A program made the position numbers and the translations under genes. The notes under the pieces are model-generated. The model ran no database searches. It saw only the letters and a program-made list of their open reading frames with translations, and had not been told where the DNA came from. This document shows, piece after piece, positions 7,879-15,760 of a DNA stretch of 64,000 nt. The stretch's first letter is position 1; each line of letters begins with the position of its first letter. The stretch comes from Oscillospiraceae bacterium (GTDB lineage: Bacteria; Bacillota; Clostridia; Oscillospirales; Ruminococcaceae): NCBI GenBank assembly GCA_021203065.1, contig JAJQBX010000012.1, positions 124,001 through 188,000 of the forward strand, read 5' to 3'.

Positions 7879-8661
7879 ATGCCAGAAGAAGTTGACTATG
7901 AGGAAGTGCCTCATTTACAGGAAATACTCAACTTTCTTCCGATTAGTCCGATAGACGAAGAAGATGTAGCAGGCTATATTCAAAATGTTACTAATCTAGT
8001 GGCGGTGAATTATAAATATGGTCAATATCAATTCGCATACTTTGGCGTTCATCTCCTCTATATGACCTACATCTACTGTACAGCGTGGAAAATAAGCCAG
8101 ATAGAGCCGGAAAGGTATAGGGATGCTATAGTATTTGCTCGTGCTTATAATGGAAGGGATAGAGACTTAAAAATTGAGGATGCAGAGTCTATTTTTGCAT
8201 ATAGTTTAATGCCAGAAAAAGACATTGCAAAGCTATTTAAAATCATTGAGTTGGATAATTCTCAGATAGCGAATGTCGGAATTTTGGTTGACACCAGAAA
8301 TGAAATGGCTCATGCATCCGGAAAATTTGAAATATTGACGGATGATGGATTTGAAACTAAGGCAAGTAGTGTCCTTAACTCAATGGCTGTCATCCATGAC
8401 CGCATGAAAAAATTGATTCGAAAATGGTATGAGGAAGTATTGCTTAGTTACTGTGCAGGCGAATATGAGGGATATGATAATCCGCAAGATTTTATAGCTG
8501 AACAAATGATACAATCTTTTAAGCTATCAGTTAAAGAGCTACTTGTATGCAATGAGATGAGTGTTAGTCAGCTTATTACAGCTCACCGTGGATATGATAA
8601 AAAGCTAAAAGACTTTAAGAAAGCTGTAAATGACTATTGTAAAGAATGGCTGTATACATAA
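7879..8661 (+). CDS. HEPN-motif protein coupled to the restriction-modification gene
   Basis: I do not recognise a named family. The 260-aa product is predicted to be mostly helical and carries R140-N-E-M-A-H145, an RX4H motif in the sequence context (D-T-R-N-E-M-A-H-A-S-G) typical of HEPN-domain ribonucleases and HEPN-like toxins. The ATG at 7879 lies 2 nt after the restriction gene's TGA, with GGGGTGAG just upstream; a GTG at 7873 overlapping that stop is an alternative. The spacing implies translational coupling and a fixed ratio with the restriction enzyme. By analogy with anticodon nucleases linked to restriction systems it might be a back-up RNase or a toxin held by the enzyme, but that is inference. 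No terminator separates it from the next gene, 105 bp away. Confidence 0.6.
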   Translation: MPEEVDYEEVPHLQEILNFLPISPIDEEDVAGYIQNVTNLVAVNYKYGQYQFAYFGVHLLYMTYIYCTAWKISQIEPERYRDAIVFARAYNGRDRDLKIEDAESIFAYSLMPEKDIAKLFKIIELDNSQIANVGILVDTRNEMAHASGKFEILTDDGFETKASSVLNSMAVIHDRMKKLIRKWYEEVLLSYCAGEYEGYDNPQDFIAEQMIQSFKLSVKELLVCNEMSVSQLITAHRGYDKKLKDFKKAVNDYCKEWLYT

Positions 8662-8766
8662 GTTGGGTTCTTATGGTGATTTTCTTACGACTGTAGATTG
8701 AGTTTGTGGAGGGGACTATTAGGGGATGGAGTGAGAAGTTTCAAAACATCCAGATAGGAGAATAAA

Positions 8767-9849
8767 ATGAACGACTTAGACACAAGACATACAAACGAAG
8801 AATTTCTTAAAAATATCTCCGACGTCCTTGCCTCGGCAAGGAAGAACGTCAAGACAGCCGTCAATCTCTCGATGGTCTATGCCTATTATGAAATCGGGCG
8901 GAGAATCGTGGAGGAAGAACAAAACGGTGCCGACAGGGCGAGCTACGGAAAGTATCTCTTGAAAGAGCTTTCCGAATATCTCACGGGAATTTATGGCAAG
9001 GGATTTTCTCTGACAAATCTCAAGCAAATGAGGCAGTTCTATCTCACGTTTACAAACGACCAAATTGGTCAGACACTATCTGACCAATTCAAAAATCTTC
9101 CATCAACGGTTGACGGGCGGAAATTCTTCCTCAGTTGGTCGCACTATCTGATGCTGATGAGAATCAAGAACACCGACGAACGGCATTTTTACGAAATCGA
9201 AGCCGTAAAGAACGATTGGAGCCTCTCGGAGCTGAAACGCCAGTATAACAGCTCGCTGTACGAAAGGCTTGCTTTGAGTACCGACAAGGACAAGGTTTAT
9301 CGCCTGTCAACGGAAGGTCAAAAAATCGAGACTGTGCAGGATGCAATCAAAGACCCGTATGTGCTTGAATTTCTCGGACTGCCGGAATTGCCCGAATACT
9401 CGGAGACGGAGCTTGAAACCCGCCTGATTGACCACTTGCAACAGTTCCTTCTGGAACTCGGCACCGGCTTCGCGTTTGTCGGTCGTCAACAGCGGTTCAC
9501 CTTCAACGAGGAGCATTTCATCGTGGACTTGGTATTCTATAACCGACTTCTCAGAAGCTTCGTCCTGTTCGATTTGAAAATCGGCGAGCTGAAGCATCAA
9601 GACATTGGGCAGATGCAGATGTATGTGAACTATTACGACCGCAAGGTGAAGCTCCCGGACGAGAACCCGACGATAGGTATTATTCTCTGTAAGGATAAGA
9701 ATAATGCCGTCGTAGAGATGACCCTGCCGGAAGACAACTCGCAGATATTTGCGAGTAAGTATGAAACCGTCCTGCCGAGTAAGGAGGATTTGAAAAAGTT
9801 ACTGGAGGAGCAGATGGGGGAAGAAGATGGAGAACTGGGTTCTTTATAA
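8767..9849 (+). CDS. YhcG/DUF1016-family PD-(D/E)XK nuclease
   Basis: The 360-aa protein matches the YhcG family. The N-terminal DUF1016_N helical part (residues about 10-160) has A-Y-Y-E-I-G-R-R-I-V-E and Y-G-K-x-L-L-x-x-L-S. The C-terminal nuclease fold (about 215-345) has F-I-V-D-L-V-F-Y-N, F-D-L-K-I-G-E-L-K and D-I-G-Q-M-Q-M-Y-V-N-Y-Y-D. The Asp of V-D-L and the D-x-K of F-D-L-K are the expected catalytic acid and lysine. Family members are common in restriction and defence islands; their target is not established. The gene is clearly richer in G+C than its AT-rich neighbours, so it probably joined the island separately. It has its own ribosome site (ATAGGAG) before the ATG. Confidence 0.85.
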   Translation: MNDLDTRHTNEEFLKNISDVLASARKNVKTAVNLSMVYAYYEIGRRIVEEEQNGADRASYGKYLLKELSEYLTGIYGKGFSLTNLKQMRQFYLTFTNDQIGQTLSDQFKNLPSTVDGRKFFLSWSHYLMLMRIKNTDERHFYEIEAVKNDWSLSELKRQYNSSLYERLALSTDKDKVYRLSTEGQKIETVQDAIKDPYVLEFLGLPELPEYSETELETRLIDHLQQFLLELGTGFAFVGRQQRFTFNEEHFIVDLVFYNRLLRSFVLFDLKIGELKHQDIGQMQMYVNYYDRKVKLPDENPTIGIILCKDKNNAVVEMTLPEDNSQIFASKYETVLPSKEDLKKLLEEQMGEEDGELGSL

Positions 9850-9877
9850 AATTGTGTGATTGAATTTGAGGTGAAAA

Positions 9878-10840
9878 ATGAGCATTGAGTATTATTTTAT
9901 GGATGACTTTTGCAAGATGAGTAATGGGTGGCTGAAAGAATTGTACAATTCTGAAAGTAAAATGATATACCATTACACTTCACAAGATGTCTTGCTTTCA
10001 ATATTGCGAAATCAGTCCTTGCGATTTTCAGACAGATTTTACTTAAACGATAAAACAGAGGGGATATATACTCTGAATCTGGTTATAGACAACTTAGATG
10101 AAATCATATCTGATGACTCAAGGCTCGCACCTAACAAGGATAGAATAAAGAACGATTGCCAAGATTATTTGAAAGACTTTAAAGATGATAGGTACAAGGT
10201 GTATCAATGCTCATTCTCGTTGGACAATGATTGTTTACCTATGTGGAATTATTATACTAAAAACAATGAGTTGCAAGGAGTAAATATTGGGTTTAATTCA
10301 GATGAGCTCGCAAAATCCATAGATAAAAAGATACAACGTTCAGATAGGGTTGACGAAGGTCAACGATTTGTGCTTGGCGGTACTGTTGTGTATGATAAAG
10401 CGAAGCAGATTGAGATAATCAAAGGTTATGTAGCTGAGTATGAAAGATTAGTTGGTAGAGAAACGCCTGATATTCCTCTGTACAATAGAAAGGCTGCAAA
10501 GTTATTTAAGAGAGTTTTAGATCGTATCGTCTTAGCGGGAACTTTCTTCAAAGCGGATTGTTTTTCTTTTGAACATGAATATCGTTTGGCTGTTAGCTTA
10601 TACAATGAGGGCGGAACGTTTGAGGCACTAAAAGATAAGAAAGTGGAATACATAAGTCGCAACAACTTTTATATGCCATACATAGATTTATCCTTTGACT
10701 TGCCGTGTATAAAATCTATTGCACTTTCGCCAACATATAACTTTGAGAACATGAAAGATAATGTGCAGGCTATGCTCAGAAGCTTTGGCGTTAGTGATGA
10801 TGTAGAGATTGTGCAGTCTCAAATACCTGTAAGGTATTAG
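9878..10840 (+). CDS. DUF2971-family protein
   Basis: This 320-aa protein shows the DUF2971 pattern: an N-terminal Y-H-Y-T-S-Q-D-V-L-x-S-I-L (residues 31-44), then L-R-F-S-D-R-F-Y-L-N-D-K-T-E, then C-S-F-S-L-D-N-D-C-L-P-M-W-N-Y-Y-T (about 110-127) and F-E-H-E-Y-R-L-A-V near residue 230. The family is widespread near phage-defence genes and has been compared with ADP-ribosyltransferase-like folds, but the function is unproven. The ATG at 9878 follows GAGGTGAAAA, a good ribosome site. It starts 28 bp after the YhcG stop and may be co-transcribed with it. Base composition is AT-rich like the restriction genes. Confidence 0.75.
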   Translation: MSIEYYFMDDFCKMSNGWLKELYNSESKMIYHYTSQDVLLSILRNQSLRFSDRFYLNDKTEGIYTLNLVIDNLDEIISDDSRLAPNKDRIKNDCQDYLKDFKDDRYKVYQCSFSLDNDCLPMWNYYTKNNELQGVNIGFNSDELAKSIDKKIQRSDRVDEGQRFVLGGTVVYDKAKQIEIIKGYVAEYERLVGRETPDIPLYNRKAAKLFKRVLDRIVLAGTFFKADCFSFEHEYRLAVSLYNEGGTFEALKDKKVEYISRNNFYMPYIDLSFDLPCIKSIALSPTYNFENMKDNVQAMLRSFGVSDDVEIVQSQIPVRY

Positions 10841-11241
10841 GTTTAGCGACGATATTAAAATCCCTCAAAACCCTTGCGCCCCAACCACAAATATGTTATA
10901 ATCCAAGCAAAGATAAACAGCACACTTCAACCATTGCAACACAGACACCATCATACTTATCAGACCGATATGAATACGATAACTTAACTCCCGTACGGGA
11001 GACAATACGGATAATCAAGACAGCCTGAAGACCACGAAACATATTTCCTAAACAAAAAGCGTTAAGTTTTGCTTTGGGCAGCGAGTGGGAATAACCTCAA
11101 ATTTATACAACAGAGCTAGTCTATCCACGCATCTGCCATACGCTATCAGCAACCAAGCTGAATTACTTGCCATGCAAAGCAGGCTTGAACTGAAAGGCAC
11201 ATATCTGATTGGGCTGAGCGATCTGAAGTTGATGGGAAAAG
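10841..11241. other. Gene-poor stretch with a promoter and degraded mobile-element-like sequence
   Basis: No convincing gene was found. The stretch has a good plus-strand promoter (10874-10902), a perfect 14-bp palindrome CTCCCGTACGGGAG (10988-11001), and a short open frame around it ending in T-P-V-R-E-T-I-R-I-I-K-T-A at a TGA near 11027. From about 11040 the sequence runs through several interrupted frames; a 67-codon GTG frame (11085-11288) crosses the end of the next gene and has no ribosome site. I read this as a decayed element end or an untranslated RNA, and cannot decide between them. Confidence 0.4.
10874..10902 (+). promoter_or_regulatory. Orphan sigma-A-like promoter
   Basis: TTGCGC (10874-10879), 17-bp spacer, TATAAT (10897-10902). 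No intact plus-strand gene follows for more than 1 kb, so it would transcribe the gene-poor stretch and run antisense into the convergent gene at 11242-12105. Confidence 0.55.
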
Positions 11242-12105
11242 TCATTCATCATGTGGCGTATTTTTTATGCGGTCATCTTGCGGAATAGCAGTCAGAAATT
11301 CGTGGACATCTTCGACTTGATTGAGCGAATTCTCACGCTTTCGACCTGCAATGGTACTGATTTCCCTATCTGTTGTGTTGGCTTCAGTTTCGGGCTCATC
11401 GCATTCTTCTGCGTTATCTAATATTGAATCGATCAAATCATACACACCTGATTCTTCCCAGAACTTTGTGATGCCAACACTGTCAAGAACCTTGTCGCCG
11501 GTGTATTCAACAACAGGTTTACATAAGAATGTAATAATAGCAACCACAATCCTGATGGCTAGATACCACTTGCTCTTTTTGATCTTATCCCACTCGGCTT
11601 TGGGCGAAAACTGCTTTTTATGGATAATCTCTGTGATTTCCTCGTTGATGTCGTCCTGCGTTATCTCGCCGTTTTCGTACAAACTCTCGGCGACAGTGGC
11701 TGAAAAGCCATCAGCCATCATATCGTTAAAAGCGTCACCTTGAGGAAGATAATCGATGGTATTTACAATACCAGAAAAGTTCAGTTCCGATAAAGTACTT
11801 ATAACCGGTGCATTATCCCTGATTTCGGATATGATATTTTTGATATACAAGTTGTCGAATGAACTTACTTGTTCGAAAATCGGCGCATAAGTACGGTAGA
11901 TCGAATTAACTGCGTCAGAGATGGGTGCAATTGCTTTCAGAAATTCTATTTCGACTGTTTCAGCACTGATCAATGATGGATTTATGCTTTCAAGTATATT
12001 TTGCAGCTCTCTTGCAGTTGCAAACGCACCTGATGTTTCTAATTTTTGCAAGGATTCAAATGCAGGACTATTCAAAAAATCATATAAACTGTTATTTTTA
12101 CTCAT
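11242..12105 (-). CDS. Unknown acidic protein with one central TM segment
   Basis: I do not recognise the family. The 287-aa product has a long mainly helical N-terminal region (residues 1-170), a hydrophobic segment (about 180-200, W-Y-L-A-I-R-I-V-V-A-I-I-T-F-L) and a short acidic tail. The ATG at 12105 is chosen because GGGAGG lies 7 nt before it; the upstream ATG at 12144 would lie within the promoter's start region and has no ribosome site. It has its own strong promoter and lies at the right edge of the AT-rich block, with the chromosomal peroxiredoxin gene beyond. A role in defence is only guilt by location. Confidence 0.6.
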   Translation of the reverse strand: MSKNNSLYDFLNSPAFESLQKLETSGAFATARELQNILESINPSLISAETVEIEFLKAIAPISDAVNSIYRTYAPIFEQVSSFDNLYIKNIISEIRDNAPVISTLSELNFSGIVNTIDYLPQGDAFNDMMADGFSATVAESLYENGEITQDDINEEITEIIHKKQFSPKAEWDKIKKSKWYLAIRIVVAIITFLCKPVVEYTGDKVLDSVGITKFWEESGVYDLIDSILDNAEECDEPETEANTTDREISTIAGRKRENSLNQVEDVHEFLTAIPQDDRIKNTPHDE

Positions 12106-12150
12106 AATATCCTCCCTATAGGTTGAGAAAGTAAAGATACGCACAAATTT

Positions 12151-12179
12151 ATTATAACATTAACTGCTAAAAAAATCAA
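12151..12179 (-). promoter_or_regulatory. Sigma-A promoter of the one-TM protein gene
   Basis: On the minus strand: TTGATT (complement of 12174-12179), 17-bp spacer, TATAAT (complement of 12151-12156). Predicted start near 12144, giving about a 40-nt leader. Confidence 0.75.
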
Positions 12180-12319
12180 CATAGATTCTGCATTTTTTGG
12201 TCGCCAAAACAGTATTAAAGAAGATGAACGCGTAATGGCAACCGACTCACCAGAGCGAAAACATACATGGAAAAGCTTGGACTTTAGGAAGAAAATGAAT
12301 CAGCCTGAGGTGGCTTGAA

Positions 12320-12451
12320 GTGCTGATAAGGTGTCCTGAGTGCGGAAGTCAGATTTCGGATAGGGCGGAGAAATGTCCTAATTGTGGGTTTCTAAGATTG
12401 AAAACACCTTGGTTTTGTGCTATACTACCTTTGATAATACTTGATACTTAA
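12320..12451 (+). CDS. Small double-CxxC zinc-ribbon reading frame, possibly a remnant
   Basis: A 43-codon frame from GTG (12320), preceded by AGGTGG, encodes R-C-P-E-C-G-S-Q-I-S-D-R-A-E-K-C-P-N-C-G-F, a textbook zinc-ribbon with two CxxC knuckles. Such ribbons usually begin longer membrane proteins, and here the frame soon runs through the peroxiredoxin promoter and stops. It is either a tiny zinc-binding protein or the surviving N-terminus of a larger gene. The rest of 12180-12319 holds nothing I recognise. Confidence 0.35.
   Translation: MLIRCPECGSQISDRAEKCPNCGFLRLKTPWFCAILPLIILDT
12398..12426 (+). promoter_or_regulatory. Sigma-A promoter of the peroxiredoxin gene
   Basis: TTGAAA (12398-12403), 17-bp spacer, TATACT (12421-12426); predicted start near 12433, 35 nt before the ATG at 12468. 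Confidence 0.7.
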
Positions 12452-12467
12452 GATTGGAGCCACCACC

Positions 12468-12929
12468 ATGTTACCCATAACTTCAAAATCCCCCACCTTC
12501 TCCCTCCCCGACCAGAACGGGGGTATTCACACCCTCGATGAGTACAAGGGCAAAAAGCTCATCCTCTATTTCTATCCAAAGGACAACACCCCCGGTTGCA
12601 CCAAGCAGGCTGTCGGCTTTGCGGAGCGTTATTCGCAGTTTCAGGAGCTCGGCGTCGAGATTGTTGGCGTGAGTAAGGACAGCGTTTCATCGCACAAGAG
12701 GTTTGAGGAGAACTATTCGCTCCCGTTCACGCTTCTTTCGGACATGGACAAGACCTGCATCGAGGCTTATGACGTCTGGAAAGAGAAGAAAAACTACGGC
12801 AAAGTCACAATGGGCGTCGTCCGCACGACCTATCTTATAGACGAAACCGGCACCATCATCTACGCCTCCGACAAGGTAAAAGCTGCAGATAACCCCGCTC
12901 AGATGCTGGAGATGGTGGGGAAAGATTGA
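12468..12929 (+). CDS. bcp: Peroxiredoxin of the BCP/PrxQ type
   Basis: The 153-aa protein is a thioredoxin-fold thiol peroxidase that reduces hydrogen peroxide and organic hydroperoxides. The peroxidatic site is Y-P-K-D-N-T-P-G-C-T (Cys near residue 43). The usual resolving Cys five residues later is absent (G-C-T-K-Q-A-V-G-F), so this is a one-Cys form that needs an external thiol. Length fits the family. The ATG at 12468 is preferred over an in-frame TTG at 12441 that lies too close to the promoter. It marks the return to ordinary chromosomal composition after the AT-rich island. The RhuM gene starts 7 bp after the stop. Confidence 0.92.
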   Translation: MLPITSKSPTFSLPDQNGGIHTLDEYKGKKLILYFYPKDNTPGCTKQAVGFAERYSQFQELGVEIVGVSKDSVSSHKRFEENYSLPFTLLSDMDKTCIEAYDVWKEKKNYGKVTMGVVRTTYLIDETGTIIYASDKVKAADNPAQMLEMVGKD

Positions 12930-12936
12930 GGTATAT

Positions 12937-13944
12937 ATGGATAGCGAGATGCAGTTTTTGATTTATAAATCGGCAGAAGAAGACGTGTCCGTCAACGCAG
13001 TCATAAAGGATGAAACCATCTGGCTCACGCAAAGAGCCATGGCAGAGCTTTTTGGCGTTGAGGTTCCTGCTATTTCAAAGCATCTGTCAAACATCTATGA
13101 GGAGGGTGAGCTTGTCAGAGAGCGAACTGTTTCCAAAATGGAAAGTGTTCAGGCGGAAGGAAACAGGAGTGTAAGAAGACAAGTAGACTATTATAATCTC
13201 GACGCCATTATTTCCGTGGGGTATCGTGTGAATTCCCGCAGAGCTACACGTTTCCGCATCTGGGCAACAGGAATCCTGAAAGAATACATGACAAAGGGAT
13301 TCGTGCTTGATGACGACCGCCTGAAGCAAGGAAGAACAGTTTTTGGAGAGGATTACTTCAGAGAGTTACTGGAGAGAGTTCGTTCTATTCGTGCGAGCGA
13401 ACGCCGTATCTGGCAACAGATTACCGATATTTTTGCCGAATGCAGTATCGACTATGATGAGGATTCAAAGATAACGCAAGACTTTTACGCTATGGTACAG
13501 AACAAGTTCCATTATGCCATTGTAGGTCAGACTGCGGCTGAAATTGTATATACTCATGCTGACAGAAACAAAGAAAATATGGGTCTTACAACATGGAAGA
13601 ACTCGCCTGACGGCAGGATTCTGAAATCCGATGTGTCTATAGCAAAAAACTATCTTGACGAAAGACAAATCCGCCGCTTGGAACGTGCAGTCAGCGGTTA
13701 TTTTGACTACATAGAAGATCTGATTGAAAATGAAAACACTTTTACGATGGAGGAATTTGCAGCGAGCGTCAATGAATTTCTGTCATTTCGTAGGTTCGAT
13801 ATTCTGAAAGACAAGGGCAGAGTTTCTGCAAAAGAAGCCAAGGCAAAGGCAGAAGAGGAATATATCGAATTCAATAAAACGCAAAAGATTACTTCTGATT
13901 TTGATAAAGAAGTAAAAAAGATGCTTGAGAGCAATAAATTATAA
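12937..13944 (+). CDS. rhuM: RhuM-family protein
   Basis: The 335-aa product matches the RhuM (virulence_RhuM) family along its length: I-W-L-T-Q-R-A-M-A-E-L-F-G-V near residue 30 (a helix-turn-helix-like part), Y-N-L-D-A-I-I-S-V-G-Y-R-V-N-S near 90, F-R-I-W-A-T-G-I-L near 108, and an acidic helical C-terminus. Members are widespread in Salmonella pathogenicity islands, plasmids and gut Firmicutes. The name comes from a virulence screen and the molecular role is unknown; a DNA-binding, toxin-like or defence role has been suggested. It sits 7 bp behind the peroxiredoxin gene, probably sharing its transcript. Confidence 0.85.
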   Translation: MDSEMQFLIYKSAEEDVSVNAVIKDETIWLTQRAMAELFGVEVPAISKHLSNIYEEGELVRERTVSKMESVQAEGNRSVRRQVDYYNLDAIISVGYRVNSRRATRFRIWATGILKEYMTKGFVLDDDRLKQGRTVFGEDYFRELLERVRSIRASERRIWQQITDIFAECSIDYDEDSKITQDFYAMVQNKFHYAIVGQTAAEIVYTHADRNKENMGLTTWKNSPDGRILKSDVSIAKNYLDERQIRRLERAVSGYFDYIEDLIENENTFTMEEFAASVNEFLSFRRFDILKDKGRVSAKEAKAKAEEEYIEFNKTQKITSDFDKEVKKMLESNKL

Positions 13945-13968
13945 TCTAGGAAATATCGGAGAAAATTT

Positions 13969-14754
13969 ATGACCCTTACCCCCACAATCCCCTCCCTCCG
14001 CCAATCCATCCTCTCCTTGGGCGAGATAATCCTCTCGGCGGCTGGGAATGAGCTGCAGATAACCGAGAAAAGCTCGGCTCGTGACCTTGTTACCCGGTAT
14101 GACCGGCTGGTGCAGGAAAGGCTTGTTGCCGACATTTCGGAGAGCGTTCCCGGGGCGCAGTTTGTTTCTGAGGAGATGGCTGACCGGGGAGACCTCAGTG
14201 CCGAGGACACTTTCATCATCGACCCGATTGATGGGACTACCAATTTCATTCACAAGATGGGCAACTGCGCAATTTCGGTCGCTTGGTATAAGTCGGGCAA
14301 GCCCTTTTATGGCGCAGTTTATGATCCTGCTGCAAATGAATTTTTCGAGGCAAAAGCCGGCGAGGGAGCATACCTGAACGGCAAGCCGATTCACGTGAGC
14401 GATGCGCCCCTTAAAAACTCAATCGTCCTCTTCGGCACAGCTCCATATAATCCGGAGTTAGGAGATCTGACATTCAGTCTCGTCCGGAGGATTTTCGGGA
14501 AGTGTCAGGACGTTCGCCGGATGGGCTCAGCGGCTCTCGACATCTGCCACGTCGCATGCGGCAGGGCAGGGCTCTATTTCGAGGCAACCCTCTCGCCATG
14601 GGACTATGCGGCGGCGTCGCTTATTCTCAGGGAAAGCGGCGGAAGCTTCGTTGATTTTTCCGGCAAGGAAATCGCCCTGTCCCTTGAAAAGACTTCAGTA
14701 ATCGCCGGAAACAAAGATATAATCGCCGAAAGCGGCATCATTACAGATATTTGA
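13969..14754 (+). CDS. suhB: Inositol monophosphatase family protein (SuhB-like)
   Basis: The 261-aa protein carries the metal-dependent phosphatase signatures: V-S-E-E-M (about residue 66), D-P-I-D-G-T-T-N-F (about 84-92) and W-D-Y-A-A-A-S-L-I-L (about 206). These bind Mg2+ and the phosphate of inositol-1-phosphate or related sugar phosphates. Which substrate is used cannot be read from sequence; 3'-phosphoadenosine phosphatase relatives share the same motifs. The length is typical. The SDR gene begins 14 bp after the stop, suggesting a two-gene unit. Confidence 0.88.
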   Translation: MTLTPTIPSLRQSILSLGEIILSAAGNELQITEKSSARDLVTRYDRLVQERLVADISESVPGAQFVSEEMADRGDLSAEDTFIIDPIDGTTNFIHKMGNCAISVAWYKSGKPFYGAVYDPAANEFFEAKAGEGAYLNGKPIHVSDAPLKNSIVLFGTAPYNPELGDLTFSLVRRIFGKCQDVRRMGSAALDICHVACGRAGLYFEATLSPWDYAAASLILRESGGSFVDFSGKEIALSLEKTSVIAGNKDIIAESGIITDI

Positions 14755-14768
14755 GAGGAGTTTTTTGG

Positions 14769-15515
14769 ATGGTAAATGTAAAAAATCGCTGGGCACTCAT
14801 TACCGGTTCGAGCCGGGGAATCGGCAGACTTGTCGCACTATTCATGGCTGAGCAGGGCTGTAACCTCATACTTCACAGCAGGAAGCCGGAGCACACGGCG
14901 GGGCTCTTGGAAGAAGTCAGAGCCCTCGGCGTGGAGGCATACTCCGTCTTTGCGGAGCTTTCAAAGCCTGATGAAGTTGAAGCTATGCTGAGGGAGATAG
15001 ATGAAAAGGGCACACCGGTCGACATCATCCTCAATAATGCCGGACTCCAGATAGCTTACCGTGTGGACTACTATAAAACTCCGGTGTCAGACTACACTGA
15101 AAGCTTTCTTATCAACACAGTTTCGCCCATCATGATCTGCTATCACTTCCTGCCGAAGATGATTGAGCGGGGCTTCGGGCGAATCCTGAACACGACAAGC
15201 GGCATCCGCCTCGAGCCGGAGCAGGCAGGCTATTCCGCCAGCAAGGCTGCTCTTGACAAGGTGACAATCGACCTCGGTTCAAAGCTTCAGGGAACGGACG
15301 TCATGATAAATCTCACTGACCCCGGCTGGTGCAGAACCGACCTCGGCGGTCCTCACGCCCCGAACGCCCCCGAGAGTGCCATCCCCGGCGCAGTAGTCGG
15401 CGTATTCGTAGACGATAAGAAGTCGGGCAGATACTTAGGAGCCCAGAACTTCACCGGAATGACCCTCGAAGAAGCGGTCAGAAAAGCAGAAGCGGAGTTC
15501 GAGAGTCCGTACTGA
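14769..15515 (+). CDS. Short-chain dehydrogenase/reductase
   Basis: The 248-aa product is a classical SDR with the NAD(P)-binding T-G-S-S-R-G-I-G (residues about 13-20), N-N-A-G near 87, the catalytic Ser in T-T-S-G and Y-S-A-S-K near 152. The substrate cannot be assigned; 3-oxoacyl-ACP reductase-like and sugar dehydrogenase-like members look alike at this level. The ATG at 14769 has GAGAGGAG upstream; the longer TTG start at 14751 would overlap the previous gene's stop. It ends just before palindromic repeat unit I. Confidence 0.87.
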   Translation: MVNVKNRWALITGSSRGIGRLVALFMAEQGCNLILHSRKPEHTAGLLEEVRALGVEAYSVFAELSKPDEVEAMLREIDEKGTPVDIILNNAGLQIAYRVDYYKTPVSDYTESFLINTVSPIMICYHFLPKMIERGFGRILNTTSGIRLEPEQAGYSASKAALDKVTIDLGSKLQGTDVMINLTDPGWCRTDLGGPHAPNAPESAIPGAVVGVFVDDKKSGRYLGAQNFTGMTLEEAVRKAEAEFESPY

Positions 15516-15540
15516 GCTCTTTTGAGGCATTGCCAACACT

Positions 15541-15720
15541 GCTCGCCCTGCGGGCTCGCAGACCCCTCCACCACCGACTTCGTCGGCGGTCCCCCTCCCC
15601 TTTCAGGGGAGGCTTTTTATTTTTCTAACAAACTTTTGAAAGAATACAAAAAGGCTCCCCTGACAAGGGGAGCTGGCAGCCCGCAGGGCTGACTGAGGGG
15701 TGCGCCGACGCAGTCGGCGC
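15541..15720. repeat. Palindromic repeat unit I (two inverted arms)
   Basis: The left arm has a CGCCCTGCGGGCT hairpin, ACCCCTCCACC, a CCGACTTCGTCGG hairpin and CCCCTCCCC...GGGGAGG. The right arm has GGCTCCCCTGACAAGGGGAGC, CAGCCCGCAGGGCTG and GACTGAGGGGTGC. Arms are oriented head to head around an AT-rich centre containing T-runs. It is one of six related loci in the window. Confidence 0.8.
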
Positions 15721-15760
15721 ATCGACGTAGGCGGCATCAGCCACCGGAGTCGATAATGGG

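Noticed and set aside
4970-8661. Classical three-gene Type I restriction system
   Set aside because: No HsdR translocase with helicase motifs is in the window, and methylase and specificity parts are fused with a nuclease domain.
11085-11288. 67-codon plus-strand frame as a gene
   Set aside because: It has no ribosome site, overlaps the end of the real minus-strand gene and reads through sequence with broken frames.
1-12400. Prophage
   Set aside because: No integrase, terminase, capsid, tail or lysis genes were seen; only a motif resemblance to a capsid-type zinc module and a plasmid-type relaxase relic.
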